Source of the DNA: Microplitis mediator
Lineage: Eukaryota; Arthropoda; Insecta; Hymenoptera; Braconidae
Direction of reading: 5' to 3'
Length of the DNA: 64,000 nucleotides
Assembly: GCF_029852145.1 (NCBI RefSeq)
Contig: NC_079974.1
Coordinates: forward strand, 11,471,041 to 11,535,040
In this document: positions 21,771 through 34,946 of the stretch, piece by piece
Position numbering within the stretch: the stretch's first letter is position 1
Layout: every line of letters starts with the position of its first letter
Made by a program: the position numbers and the translations under genes
The notes under the pieces: generated by a model
The model's input: only the letters and a program-made list of their open reading frames with translations
Database searches by the model: none
What the model was told of the DNA's origin: nothing

Positions 21771-24700
21771 TTATTCAGTTACAAAGCCAATCATTTTAAC
21801 CATGGTCAAAGTTTTCTGCGCCCGCAATGCCTTGGTCAGGATATCCGCCTCATTGGATTCAGATGCACAATAAATAATTTTGACGATGTTTTTCGTTACC
21901 AAATCTCGAGTGTTGAAGAATCGAGTATCTATGTGTTTGCTTCTATTGGTTGGGCTGGCTGCCTGAATACTAGTGATACATGGTTGATTATCTTCGTATA
22001 ATACTGTAAGTTGGTCTTGTACTTCGTCTAGGAAATTGAGACGTTTCCGTAACCAGGTACACTCTCTGGCGGCCTCAGACAGGGCTACTATCTCCGCTTC
22101 GGTTGAAGAGATGGATACGCATGTTTGCTTTTTGCTTATCCAGGAGACAACACCTCCAAATAGTTTAAACAGAAAACCGGTGTTAGATTTCCGAGAGGTT
22201 CTGTCTTCGGCCCAGTTAGCGTCCGCAAACCCGATGAGTGGCTGGTCTTCGAGTGCATTATGATTCAGTTTTAGCATATAATGTTTAGTGCCTTTGAGGT
22301 ATTTGCAGACGCGTTGTAGCTCGTTCCAATCTGTTTGACGAGTTCTCTTGATATGTTGTGCCAGTATTGCCACAGGTGCTGCGATATCTGGTCGGGAATT
22401 CACAGCAACATATAACAATTTCCCTATCAGTTTACTATAAAATTCTTTAACGATTTCAGGTGATTCAAGACGGACCTTTTCATGATTTGCATCTATGGGA
22501 TAGCTTGATGGCTTTGCTTCTTGGAGTCTCGATTGCGAGAGAATTCTTTCAATATAATTCTGCTGATGGATGAGAAACTCGCCAGCTTCGTTTCTTACAA
22601 TCTCAACTCCTAAGTAGCAGCTAACTTCACCTAAGTCTGTGATGCTGAACTTCTGCCTCATTGCGCTTAAAATTTGATTTAATCTTGTAGAAGATTTACA
22701 CGCTACCAATATATCATCCACGTGTACCAGAAGATATGTGATAGTATTGACTCCGTGTTTATATAAACATGGATCAGCATCAGACCGCGTAAAGTGGAAA
22801 TTCGTTAGTACTTGGTGAAGTTTTTCGTTCCAAACATTGGCGGCTTGCTTTAGTCCGTAGAGACTTTTATTCAGCCTGCATCCCCAGTCTTCATGATCTT
22901 TGTTTTCATATTCGGGGGGTTGGGTCATGCAGATGACTTCCTTCAGGTCTCCGTTGAGGAAGGCAGTTTTTACATTCCAGTGTCTTACGTAGTAGCCCCT
23001 TTTTCCAGAAGTTGATAGCATACAGCGCACTGTGGATCCTTTGACTACCGGAGCAAACACTTCTTGGTAGTCTGCCCCGTATTTTTGGGAAAAACCCTGA
23101 GCTACTAGTCTAGCTTTAAATCTTTTGGTTGAGTCATTGGAGGTAGTCTTGACTTTGAACACCCATTTGCACCCTATGGGTTTTTTATTCCGCGGAATGG
23201 GTTCAAGGTCCCATGTGTTGTTTTCATGCAGTGCGTTGATTTCCTCAGACATGTCCCTTTTCTAATGCTCTGAGTTGGATCCTTTTAAGGCCTGCTCAAC
23301 TGTCTTTGGTTCATCATCATTGTTACTATCATCGTCATCATCATTATTGTTATTATCAGCTTGATCATCATCTTGGTCCTCAAACGTGATATCAATGACG
23401 GGTGGTTGGAGCAGTGCAGGTGTTCTTTCCTCTGATTCTTTGTTCGGTATTGAATTTATTGAGATATCTGAATGTATATATACTATCTCTCCAGTGTTCT
23501 CAGAAATCCGTGTGTTATGTTTTATAGTTGTGGATTTTAATGGCGTACCCTCAATACCTTCCCCTTCATCACGAGCTCCTTCAATGAACCTTACATCCCT
23601 GCTCGTGATGACCTGTCCTGAGGACCTTCCCAAAAGTCTATAGCCTTTTGAGTCAGTAGAGTAACCAATGAAAACACATTCCGTAGTCTTGTCATCTAGT
23701 TTCGTTCTTTTCTGTTTCTGTATATGCGGAAACGCTTTACATCCGAATTCCTTCAAATGTTTCACATTCGGCTTTTTCTTCAGTAATATCTCGAAGGGTG
23801 TTGTTTCTCTCCCACGAGTCGGGAGTCTATTTTGCAAGTAAACCGCAGTTACCGCAGCTTCTCCCCAATATTTATCCGGTAATTTCGCATCAATTAACAT
23901 CGTCCGAATGGCTTCAACTAAATATCTGTTCCTTCTCTCTACTACGCCATTTTGTTCCGGTGTGTATGCTGTTGTATGTTGGAATTTAATTCCTTGATTT
24001 TGTAAATGCTCAGTTAACTCATGGATTACGTATTCTGTTCCAAGGTCAGATCGAAAAGCCTTAGGGTTTCATCCAAATTGTGTATGACAAAATTCAATAA
24101 CATCTTTCATGACATCTTTTACTTCTGATTTGTTACGTAACAAAAATATGTATGTGTATCGGCTAAAATCGTCTATGAGGGTCATTATGTACCTGCGTTT
24201 TCCCGGCGTTTCCACAGGCATCGGCCCACATAAATCAGTATGAATTAAATCCATGGCTTCGCTAGTACAGATTTTAGATCTCTTTGAAAATGGTGACCTC
24301 GACATCTTGCCCTTAATGCAGCTCTCGCAGATCTGTTTCACAGAACACTTATCAATTTTCATGTCTTGAACTAAATCGTTATTTAATAATTTCCAAATCA
24401 TCTTAGGATCACGATGCCCAAATCTATTGTGCCATTTGTGTATACAATTCTCTGGATGTTCTATTGAAACAGCAAACGCACATTCAGGGACTCGTAATTG
24501 ATAAACGTGTCCTGATTCATCTCCGACAGCGACTTCATTACCAGTGTTGTTGAAAATTGTCATTTTGTTATCTTTAACTCTCAATTGATAACCAAGCTTG
24601 TCTAACGATCCAACAGATATCAGGTTACAGTCGAAATCTGGGACGTAAAATACACGTTTTAAACCTAACGAATGTATTTCTCCTTTTTCTGTTAAACATT

Positions 24701-25936
24701 CAACTTTTCCTTCCCCTATTCCCAGAATTTGGCAAGTCTGCCCATTAGCTATCTTTACTGAAGACTTATAAGATGTATCCAATTTTGCAAAGAAGTTAAT
24801 ATTATTACTCATATGGCTACTAGCTGCGGAGTCCAAAAACCAATTTAACTCTGAACCCTTCTTTGTTACTACGTATGCATGGTGCATTATCGGTTCTTCA
24901 CCACTATCATAATCACTTGATTCGTCATTTTCTAATACTAACCTGGCTTTCGGTTTATTTTTCCTCAAATTTCTACGTTTATTCCATTCAATGTATTCCC
25001 GACATTCTGATTTATAATGTCCAAGCTTGTGACAAAAGAAGCACTCAATATGATTTAGGGGTTTATCGGTACTAATCCTCATTGCTGTCTCACATTCTTC
25101 ACTTACACTCAACCTTTTACGTCTCTTGTATTCACTTAGCAGGGTTGCTTTAACTACATCGATAGATAATTCTTCTTCTAGCCTTGATTCTAATACAGAT
25201 ATAAGGGTATGATACGAGGCCGGCATACTTCGTAGGATTATCCACGGCTCAAACTCAACTGCACTTCTGTTTCCAAGAGCCGTGAGATCCTGTACCATTT
25301 AAATATAGTGGAAACCTAAACATGCAAACCTCTCAATAAGACAATTTATAGATAAATTGAGAAAAATATAGATAGCCCGAACTGGGAATCGAACCCAGAC
25401 CAATTCGGTATCGCGCCGAGTGCTCTACCAGTTGAGCTATCCGGCACTATACTATATTCCGTTCAATTTGATCTATAACTTATTGAGCCACACCGTCCAT
25501 CGTACGGTAATACACCATTTAAATATAGTGGATCTATAAGCTCCTGTATGCGTGCTATATGTTTTTCCATATCCTCGTTTTCCGAAAATTTTAATTTTAG
25601 GAGTTCAACAATTAAAGTAAACTTATTTATACCACTAGCTTTTTCGTGATAGCTTTTCAAAGCGTCCCATGCTTCTTTAGCTGTACTTGTATCCCTGATA
25701 TGACTGATTTGCGAATCTTCTACTAGGAGAGAAATTGTTCCTAACGCTTTGTCATCCCGAATTTCCCATGCCTCAACCGCTGCATCTTCTGTAGTAGGCC
25801 TATTCGATGTGACCGCTTTCCAAATACCTTCTCTCTTCAGCAATTTTTCTACCTTAAACTTCCGTGTCTGATAATTGTTGTTATTAAGTTTTACAATACC
25901 AAATGCCGTTGAATTGCTGTCCGTCATCTTAACCAC
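21771..25936 (-). pseudogene. Copia-1 gag-pol, inactivated
   Basis: A Ty1/copia polyprotein read from 25936 to 21771. In order it has the gag helical region, a CCHC zinc knuckle (CFFCHKLGHYKSEC), a protease with intact DSAAS, a GAG-pre-integrase HRFGH segment, the integrase core beginning HTDLCGP, a copia RT with VDDILVA, and RNase H with YEDN. Everything from 25298 to 21771 lies in one frame and is broken only by TGA at 24069-24071 and TAG at 23262-23264. Gag is split near 25300-25530 by a SINE, and the SINE plus target duplication shifts the frame. The product would be the capsid and the enzymes for reverse transcription and integration in cytoplasmic particles. As it stands, the copy cannot make a full polyprotein. 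Confidence 0.92.
25313..25513 (-). mobile_element. tRNA-derived SINE, copy 1, inserted in Copia-1 gag
   Basis: The 201-bp body is flanked by 19-bp direct repeats ACCATTTAAATATAGTGGA at 25294-25312 and 25514-25532, the sign of target-primed retrotransposition. On the minus strand a leader with GTGTGGCTCAATAAG precedes a tRNA-like region at 25375-25445 (A box TAGCTCAACTGG, B box GGTTCGATTCC), then TTTTTCTCAATTTATC and CTTATTGAGAGG. The anticodon loop lacks the usual T33 and acceptor pairing is imperfect. The leader upstream of the tRNA part and the tail are shared with the copy at 11396-11569. There is no long poly(A) tail. Confidence 0.82.
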
Positions 25937-26001
25937 TTTAACTGAAACTTTATTTTAAACTGAACTTTACTGTAACTTAAACTTTAGCTGTATGTTAATA
26001 A

Positions 26002-26016
26002 CCTGGGCCCATAACC
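26002..26016 (-). other. Copia-1 primer-binding site (half tRNA-iMet)
   Basis: On the minus strand the sequence is GGTTATGGGCCCAGG, which is complementary to the anticodon-stem region of initiator tRNA-Met, as known for Drosophila copia. It lies two bases inside the 5' LTR. Confidence 0.8.
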
Positions 26017-26018
26017 TT

Positions 26019-26287
26019 TGTTGGGTAAGGCATTAAATAATTAACTAAATATGTGATCGTCCAATCACTTTATTAATAAGAAGCGAACTGAATAAGAGAA
26101 AGAAGAATACATATATATAGTTTTAGTAATAGCACAATTTGCATTAAAGGAGAAAGGAAGGGATTTTTGCACAGAAAAAAATGTGAATAATAATTTTATA
26201 GGAAATTCAATTCTCTACAAAAAAGGTCCTTAGCACCGAATCACTCGGATTGATATTTTCTGAGATATTAGTCAAATAAAAAATCAA
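26019..26287 (-). repeat. Copia-1 5' LTR, outer end replaced
   Basis: The block starts TGTTGGGTAAGG and matches the other LTR to about 26287. It then runs into the second arm of a foldback (26300-26430) in place of the CATTCCAACA terminus. No target duplication can be matched, so the outer end was lost or rearranged after insertion. Confidence 0.65.
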
Positions 26288-26430
26288 TATTTTCTAAGAT
26301 TTGGTTCGATATTTTGTGGGAATTCAATGCTACGTAAACTTCAATAATTAATATCTCAAAAAATATCAATCTGAGTGATTCGGTGCTAAGGACCTTCTTT
26401 GTAGGAAATTAAATTTCCTATAAAATTGTT
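26195..26430. repeat. Foldback segment overlapping the Copia-1 LTR
   Basis: TTTTATAGGAAATTCAATTC and CAAAAAAGGTCCTTAGCACC in the left arm return inverted as GGTGCTAAGGACCTTCTTTG and GAAATTAAATTTCCTATAAAA on the right. The left arm alone is also inside the other LTR at about 21555-21655. Confidence 0.65.
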
Positions 26431-26587
26431 AATTGCATAATATTAAGTACTCGACCACAGCGTGTAAAGATTTCCCATTTAAAATACACGTTAACTTGGG
26501 TTTTTATTTTTTAAACTTCTATAACTCCACGGCATTTCATGATATCATCTCGCCCAAAGCCGGGATTTTCTCAGAATTAAATGCTCT

Positions 26588-26818
26588 ACAAAAATAGCTG
26601 CAAAGCAAAGTATGCAACACAAAATAATTTTTTTATAACATTCGATATAAATTTAAAAATCTGAATAAATTATAGTGTCATCTAGACACTTGAAGGAATA
26701 TAGCCCCGCAAAAAAAAAAATTTTTAGCTAGATTTTTGTTTAAGTTATTTAATTGTTAATTAACAAATTTTTCGAAGACTTGAGTTTTGTGTTGCATACT
26801 TTGCTTTGCGGCGACACT
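26588..26818. mobile_element. Small MITE-like inverted repeat element
   Basis: GCAAAGCAAAGTATGCAACA at the left is mirrored by TGTTGCATACTTTGCTTTGC at the right, about 230 bp apart. The middle is AT-rich with no coding capacity. Confidence 0.7.
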
Positions 26819-27904
26819 TAGGCACCGAAACAGCCGCGTGGAGCCCAACTTTCAACGTTAAATTAAAATTATAAATAATGGAGCTACAACTCGGGGAGTC
26901 GAGACTTATTTAACTGATATTTTCTCCTCTTTTAGAATCTTTTTTTAAATTTCAGATATCTTTAATATTTTTTAAGTCATAGCTACGAAACGAAGACTCC
27001 CTTTTTGTCTCTTCGTTTTTTGTTTATAACAAATTAAATTTTTAATGGCGGATAAATTAAAAAATACCCATTTCTCAGAATTAAATTCTGAATCCAATGC
27101 ACCAATCGCCATATTTTTCAGAGTGTATTTACAATTTTTCACAAAAAACTTACTTCTCGACTACACTAGATTACCGGTCCAGAAAAATTGTCAAGGTTTT
27201 ACTTTGACGTTCGACTGTCAACAAATTTTAACATTTTCAAAATTGTCTTCTCTAAAATTTACGCGGTTAAGTTTAATTAAAAAATTACTATGCGATAAAT
27301 AAAAATTTATTTTAAATAAAATTATTGTAAAAAATTTATTTTTTACTTGTAATCTAATATTTTTTTTAAAATTGACCACAAAATAACCTCTTTAGATTGA
27401 CGATATAATTTCATTTTATTATAACATATAAATGATGACAGTTATTATTTTCCATTTTATGAGAATATTTTCCTTTGAATAAATGACCGCGATAATTAAC
27501 TAGTAATTCGATATTTCATTTCAATTATTACTACTTGAACGGTTTATGGTACACAGAAATCTTAGTTGGTTATTCAGTTTAATATTCAGTTCAACCTCTA
27601 AACTGCATGATCTACGGGGTCTTGAAAATACTATACGATTCAATACTTTCCAACGCGATACAATGGGTTTCAAAAATAGTATTGAATCGCGTTGAATTAC
27701 ATTGAATCGCATTGGAAGCCAATGCGATTCCGATTGCTGGGATATATATCATTGAATAATGACGGTTCTCGGAATTTTTTTTGTGATAAGTTCAATACAC
27801 CAATAGATGGACACCCACCAGTAGATAGATAAATATTATATTAATAACCGATTAAATAAAATTTTTGAATGAAAATGTAACATAAAAATTATTTTTTTTA
27901 ACTA
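26819..27904. other. Intronic AT-rich sequence, no supported gene
   Basis: A short + strand frame at 27045-27302 has no recognisable domain and is very AT-rich; I leave it unassigned. At 27620-27745 there are repeated GAATCGCATT/GAATCGCGTT words related to sequence near 18540. Confidence 0.45.
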
Positions 27905-29024
27905 CACGGAAAAAAATAAATAGAACTGGCTACAATGTCAGATAGTAGTCAGTGTCATCTGTAGAAAAAAAAAATTGAAATAGCAGTGGGTTCTATCTAC
28001 GTAGTACTGGCTGCTCTCTACATTGTTCTCAGCGCCATGTCGGATGCTGCTCACTACTATCCTACATATTACACTCTTACATGTTGCCCAGTTCTATGTA
28101 CATAGCAGCCAGTCGTATGTCAGATAGCAAAGGTTACTTTTCAAACATATTACCCACTGCTATCTGCAGCTAGCGCCTGCGTCTATTTTTAGATATTGCT
28201 GGTTACTGTGTATCATAGTAGAGACTTCTATGTAAGATAGCAATGAGTACTATCTGAGATATTTTTTTCCGTAACGACTTGAATAATTTCTTTAGGGATG
28301 TCGTTAGTATTTATTATTGGCAACGAACAAATAAAATTATAATCATAACTAAATTAGTTATGAATTATTCAACTACTCTTACTTATTTAAATATATAACT
28401 ATATCATATAAGTTAGTTAATTAATGAACACTTAAATTTTTAATTTTATTTTATAAAATAAGTTTTTTTTTATTTATGATAATAAATTTATTATTATAAC
28501 AATTATTATTATTCAATTACAATTATTTATTATAATTCATAAACACTTGAATTTTGAATTTTATTTTTTATAATAAGTTTTTTTCATTTATGATAATAAA
28601 TTAATTATAATAATAATAATAATAATAATTATTATAAATTTAATAATAAAAAAATGAAAAAAATGTATTAATTTATTAAATTCAATAATTTATTATAATA
28701 ATAATATCATTTTTAAATAATTATTAATGATATTAGTAAGTAAGTAAATTTTATTGCTTTTTAGGGAATGTACAAACCCAATAGCAAGGAGGCATGCGTG
28801 TTTTACAATGCGTTAAATTGATAATAATAATAACGATAACATTAATTGTCTGAAATCATATAGTATAACAATAAATTAATCTGGTTTATAAATAAATTAT
28901 TCAAACAAGCAGAAGGCTCTTAAACGGCAATAATTTACAATAAAATAGAAAATTGTTTTGATTTGTTTAATATTTTCAAAGTTAAGTATTTCTTGCACTG
29001 ATAGTGGTTGTCTGAAATGTGGTT

Positions 29025-31981
29025 CTAGATAATGTTAGATGGTCTGGATAAGGTCGATTGGAGGTATGGTGTATTACGAGTTAAATTTAAGTCTTGCTGT
29101 AGCAGAAAATGTTTGTACTTGTTTAAAAAGTCTGGTTGCTTTGCCTTCCAATATTCGATAACAAGAAGCTCAAGATTAGAAGCAATGCCTGGATCAACTT
29201 GCTTAATTATTTCTAAAAAACTGGTAAACCAGTTAAATTTTACAGGTTTTTCTTTTTGTTGTTGGGATCTATGTAGAATTAGTAGTCTTTTTAAGCATAT
29301 TTTACGTAGTCTTTGGTCTTCCATGGTCAGAATTTTGATTATCCATTGCCAAGTAATTTTAATGACTTCTAAGGCCAGTGGTGATTTTCCTAGCTCAAGT
29401 CTGATTAGACTTCCCGCTGCTGTGCGACTGAGCTCAAATATTCTTTTATAAAAGTCGGTCTGGGTTTTTTCGATTAGATCACTATAGCGGATAGCCCAGA
29501 TAGGCGCTGCGTACATCAGAGTGGCTGCTGACATGGCATTGAATAGTTTTGATACAGTTTCCATGGAGTCTGTTTTAGATTTAGCCAAAATAGCATGTGT
29601 AATGCCTGATGAAATTTGCGCTTTTTGCATAGCTGCGGTTGTTGATGCACGACCAGCCCCTTGGGTCGAAAAAGTAACGCCTAGGTAAATATATTCCTTC
29701 ACGATTTCTACCTTCTGCTGACCGTATCTGAACTGGTACTGTTTTGGTTTTCCAGCTTTTCTGCAAATAAGAATTTTAGTCTTGTCAGTGTTAACTGTTA
29801 ATTTGTTCAGCACGCAGTACTTATGGAGAATATCTAGGGTTTTTTGCAGTTCTGTGGCTGAGTTAGCACATGCTACCAAATCATCTGCGTATAAAAGGAT
29901 GAGTACGTCTGTTAGGCCGTCTACATTTATACCAGTGCATCCGTTCTCACGAAGGTAGTCTTCTAAGTCAGCTAGGAATATCAGAAATAGGAGAGGGCTG
30001 AGTATTTCTCCTTGCAGGACTCCTTCTGAGGTGTTAAAGATTTTGGACCATGTTCCATCGATTTTGAATTTGAAGGAAGCAGAATCATAGATGTTTCTCA
30101 ATAGTCTAATTATCTTAGCGCTTATGCCCACTTTGTTAAGTTTGCTCCACAGGAGGCGGTGGTTCAGAGAATCAAAGGCTCTGCGAAAATCGACAAATAA
30201 TAGGAAGGCTGGTGCCTTTTTTGTCGTAGCCGGAATTGGATGGTTGATTGTAGAGTAAAAAGATTGTCCAATGTGCCTCTCTTAGGCCTAAAGCCTGCTT
30301 GAGATTCGGGAAGAATGTTAGCAGCTTCGGCCCAGTTTCCGAGACGTTTTGCTAAGATATTAGTGAATAGTTTAGCTATATGATTTATTAAGGCGATGGG
30401 TCTATAGTTTAGGGGGTTTGAGCTGTCCCCTTTTTTGTAGATGTGAGAGATCGTAGCGGTAAACCAATCCTTTGGTACGATTTCGGTCTGCAGAATTCTA
30501 TTAAATATCCACAAAAGATATTGCTTCCAATCTGGTGTAAGAGCCTTAAAAAACTCATTTTTTACACCATCCGGGCCTGGAGTTTTGTTCGTTTTGCTAG
30601 TTTTAATTGCTTGATTAAGTTCATATAGCGTGATTTCACGGTCTAAGCTTGGGTCTAAGACACCATAGTAATCTGTATCGTCAATCTCCTTAGGTGGTGT
30701 TGCTTCTTCGTAAAAGGCTTCCCAATCTTGAATAGTGATGGAGCTCGTTCGCAGAACATGATTATAGCGCATTTTGTTGGATTCAGCCCTGAATTCAGAC
30801 GAAGTTTTTGTGTTTGTTAGTTTATCAAGTGATTTTGCTTTATGTTGGCGTTTTATACTGGCTGTTAAGGCTTTATATTTGTTTTTGGCTTCTGTATATC
30901 GCTTATGCTCCGATTCGTTGACATTTGAGCCTTTGAATATTTTGAAGGCGTTAGATAATTCTTGTTTTGCTATTCTAAATGCATCGTTGAACCACGGCTT
31001 GTTTGTCTTTCTTTTAGGAGGATATCTGACTACTTTACACAAGTCGGCTTTTTCTGCAGATTCTTTTATTGCTGTAATGAGATTACTATTTAAGTCGTCT
31101 AGTGACCATTCGTGCATTCTTATATATAAATGGTTAGATTCTTGTAAATAGGCCTTATAGTGATCTTCTTTTTCAGTGCTCCAAGTTAGCATTTTCATGG
31201 TTGTGTTGTTATATGGGCTGGAGTTTGTTTGGGATGCTTCTTGTTGACTATTGTATAGCTGAAGTAAAATAGGAAAGTGGTCGGATGAGTTTTCTTGTTG
31301 GACGACTTTAAAGTCATAGATAAGGTTTAGGCTGTCAGTTCTTGCCCAGGCGTAATCACCAGTGCTTTTGTTAATGTGGATGCAGGTTATTTTTCCAGGT
31401 CGGTCACCAGTTGTCCTGCTATTAATGAGTATGATTGAGTTTTCTGTCATGAATTTTAGCAGTTTACGACCTCTTTTATTTGATACTTGGTCTTTCATGA
31501 TTCTTGAGGAGTGTAACATTGTATTTTCAGTGATTTCTTCGTGTACCGGTGCTAGATCTCCAGACCTAGCGTTAAAGTCACTTGTGAGAAATAGAGGGAG
31601 AGAGCTATGAAGTTGGTTTACCTTATCTATGGCTTCTTGAAGGGAGTCTAGTAGGACATCCGTATCGAGTTGTGGGCGAAAATAAATGCAGGCTAATATA
31701 ATTTCAAAGGTTTTGTTGGTTATATGAGCTATGAGCCAACTGCTGGAGGTGTTAACTACTCGGATTTTATATGGTTTTTTAACTAAAATAGCTAAACCAC
31801 CGCTGGCATGGCCAGTGCTTTTTTCTTTGTTTGCCAGCACCCACTCTACATGGTAGTTGTTCCAGATTGAAGACAGCTTGGTAGGTTTAGTTATCCAGGT
31901 TTCACATAGGCAAATGATGTCGCTGTTTATATTGAGATCGTTATTGTGAAAATTTTGCAGTCCCCGTACATTCCATGTCAA
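29025..31981 (-). pseudogene. LINE ORF2: AP endonuclease and reverse transcriptase
   Basis: The protein opens MTWNVRGLQNF, typical of the endonuclease/exonuclease/phosphatase fold, with CETWI, SDFNARSG and SSDHFPI as catalytic-region motifs in the first 240 residues. The RT domain follows, with TPGPDG, FRPKRGTLDNLF and, in the downstream part, GVLQGEILSPLLF and the active-site YADDLV. The frame shifts once near 30210-30240, so the upstream piece ends at 30164 and the downstream piece carries on to 29025. The product would nick target DNA and copy the RNA there. The copy is inactive as read unless the shift is a sequencing error. Confidence 0.88.
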
Positions 31982-32073
31982 GATGTTTATTAGTTTTCCG
32001 ACGGTCGAGTAACTTTGTTGACTATCTCGGACCGATGGTTCAAAGATTTCTTTATCTGGTTAAGTTGGTAGTC

Positions 32074-32549
32074 TCAGATGTACCACTCTCTGTCTACTAT
32101 TAATTTATCTTCTTTTAGAATAGGTTTCTTACCCTGGGTTTTCGGCGTTTCAGCTGCTTCCTTAATTTTTTTGCGGATATGAAGTTCATGTTTAGTGAGG
32201 TCATTTTGAAGGGAGATTTTAGTGTCCTTCAGCACAGAGGCTTTAGAGGCCATAATGGAATTTTTTGTGTTATAATCAATAATTTTAGCTAATATTATTT
32301 TGTGTTCTTTATCAATGGCATAGGCGTGTATTATTCTGTTAGTTAATCCAAAGTATTGTTTGAAAAATTCTTGCACTTGATCCAGTAGGTTATCGTTATT
32401 CCACTTATAATTTTTTATATTTATGTTTTGACGCTTAGCAGCTTTTTCCTGTTTCTGGATGAAGTCTTCAATTTTATTGAGTCTGTTGCTGGTATCGTCG
32501 GTGCATGTGTTGTTGCCAGAATTCTTTGTTTTCAGTTGATTTTTGACTG
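32074..32549 (-). pseudogene. LINE ORF1, C-terminal part
   Basis: This is the RNA-binding C-terminal domain of a LINE ORF1 protein. It has the end of a coiled coil (RLNKIEDFIQKQEKAAKRQN), a small mixed domain, then a basic segment with LQNDLTKHELHIRKKIKE and a closing IVDREWY that insect LINE ORF1 proteins often share. The frame is open from the solo-LTR junction at 32549 to the stop at 32074. It ends about 90 bp before the first ORF2 motif. Confidence 0.72.
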
Positions 32550-34946
32550 TGTCACGATCGGAGTGAGTGAAGGCGACGGGCGAAAGGATTATTTTATTTA
32601 TTATTTAATATCGGAGTACCGAATTATCTTGTTCTATAACTCAGCCAAGGAGTTCGATTGAACCGTCACGTGGTTAGTGTGAGAACTTATGAGTGATTGG
32701 GTACCGATCATTAAATTATAAGTTATAATATGAAATTATTTTATTCTGTCATCCAACCAAGGAATTGGCGTCACGTGGCTGATATAAGAATGTTTTAATT
32801 TCTTATCGTTTTATAACTTATTCGTCTATTCGTACCGAGCGGATGTACTATAGACCGCCCCGTTCAATGACCTGCGTGGCGTTAGGGTAGGTCCGGGATT
32901 TTTGAGCGAGAGGGATATTGGGTCGGTGAATATGGGCCCTCGAGAAGACCGTGTTCTTTCTCCGTCTTACTTAGAGTTTACTATGACTTAATTTACTAGC
33001 ACTTGAATGCTGGAGAAAAAGGACAGTAAATGGAAAGACGAATGTATAAAAAGAAAAACATGTGTAATATATTAACAGGTTAAATCTTACATGTAAATAT
33101 TATAATTTGAGACTTACCCAGAAGGGTTGATATACCTGCACACACACTCAGTCCAAATTCACCATTTTGAATTTGTGTACACAGGAGTTTACAATATTTT
33201 ATGACAGTTTTTAATTGAGATTCACAGGTTGAATCTATTCACACGAACGCACTGCGCGCTGAACCGAAGGGCCGGCTTTGCTATCGAGTGAATTTATGAT
33301 GATATATATAAATATATATATTTACTTTTAAGGGTTTTATTAAGAGGATTAACTATTCCCGAACAAGGACTCCGATTGCCTAGGCGGTGGACGTCACGTG
33401 AAGGAGTTTAGTTAATTCCAATGCGAACTCAAAAGATTTTATCTTAGGTATCCAACCTAGGAGTCCAGATGCCTAGGCGAAGGACCTCACGAGGAAAGGT
33501 TTTAAAAATAAAATTTTAAGTCGCGAAATTATAATTTAAAATAAAAGAATCGAAACTCGGTTATCGGTCTAGGACCTCTGATTGCCTAGGGGTAGAGGGT
33601 CACGAGAGCGAATTTTGAAATCGACTCAGTGAGTCTTACTCGCGGATTTAGATGTAGAAGCAACGACTTTTGATTTTAAATTTTAATTCCGATTATCGGT
33701 CTAGGACCTCTGATTGCCTGGGCGTAGAGCGTCACGAGAGCGAACGTTGGAATCTTACTCGCGGATAGATCCGACAAGGGTTTTAGATGCGGCGGTAATG
33801 ACTGAATTTGAGTATTTTTCCGGAGTTTATATGTGAAAAGGTTTGAAAGAAAAGTGGGACCGAAGATGAAATAAAAATGGGTTAAAGAAAGAGGAAAAAT
33901 TATATATAAGGGTTTGATTTTTGAGCAGCTGAGAATGACATATTTATTGCGGGAGTTCTTGGTATTTTGTAGTAAACAGGATGTGAAATAGGAAAATAAG
34001 TCCGCGGTAGGCTGCTCGAAAATAACTTTTATAAAATATATGATGACATTTGCTGAGAAATATAATTAAAAATTTGAGAGAAAAGTTTTTCTATGGTGGT
34101 AAAAGGGGGAAGTGAGGATCCGCGGGGAATTGTGGGATTTTAAAAATGACGTCTTTTTGACAAATATATGATGACTTTTATGGTCAACATATTTTTGTAC
34201 TCTAGAAAAATATAATTAAGAAAAATAAAATCGAGAGGAAAAATTTGGGTGATAGAAAAAGGGAACAGAGAGGTTCTGCGGGGGACCGTGTAATTTTTAA
34301 AGACAACGTCTCTCTGACGAATTTATGACGACACTTGCTACTAATATTTTAGACGGTTCTGAGAAATGTAATTAAAAATTAAAAGTAAAAATAAAATTCG
34401 AGAGAGATTTGTACGTTAGAAAAGAAATAGTAAGGATCCGCTGAACAGCGGGACCTATTGGTGACAGATGTAAAAATTTAATTCAAACTAGATCACGGAA
34501 ATATCTTAATGAATTTATGTGACATTTATGATGACTTAAGGGACTCGCGTTGGACATGTGAAAAACATTGAGACAGTGAGCTCTTCGTAAGGGACCAGCC
34601 GTAGCGGTGCAGCTGTGCATAGCGGAAGAGAGATATACAGAGTTTTCTTACTTGGTTACTCTTATTTTCCTTTTTCTCTCACTCTTCTGACTTGACCAGT
34701 CGTATTCACACACTCTTTCGGTGAGAATTCAGAACAAACCCAAAAAGAGCTAGATGAATATATAGGTGTGAAAGAATATACATATGAATATACCCTCACA
34801 TATACGTACACGCATTTTTATACATATTATTGGGTGTGCTTTGAACTACGCAGTTAAATTCTTATTTTAATAAAAATAAAAAAAATTAGAAGAATTGATA
34901 AATTAAAATACGGTAAAATCGCGATCCATTTGTAACGATCGTTACA
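32550..34946. mobile_element. Solo LTR in LINE ORF1
   Basis: A 2,397-bp block beginning TGTCACGATCG and ending CGATCGTTACA is flanked by ACTG direct repeats at 32546-32549 and 34947-34950. It has no coding sequence. It contains four or more diverged copies of a unit with CTAGGACCTCTGATTGCCTAGG and GTCACGAGAGCGA (33360-33760). It resembles the LTR at 49567-51065 in its start and in segments such as ACCGAGCGG and GGTCCGGGATT. Deleting the block and one ACTG makes the LINE ORF1 frame continuous. Confidence 0.85.

Noticed and set aside
25375..25445. Functional tRNA gene
   Set aside because: Acceptor stem mismatches, no T33 in the anticodon loop, and a 19-bp target duplication show a SINE.
21771..25936. 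Copia-1 as an active element
   Set aside because: Two in-frame stops, a SINE in gag and a damaged 5' LTR.
27045..27302. Possible 85-codon gene
   Set aside because: AT-rich frame in an intron with no recognisable features.
32577..34880. Coding region inside the LINE
   Set aside because: No frame; termini and ACTG duplication show a solo LTR.
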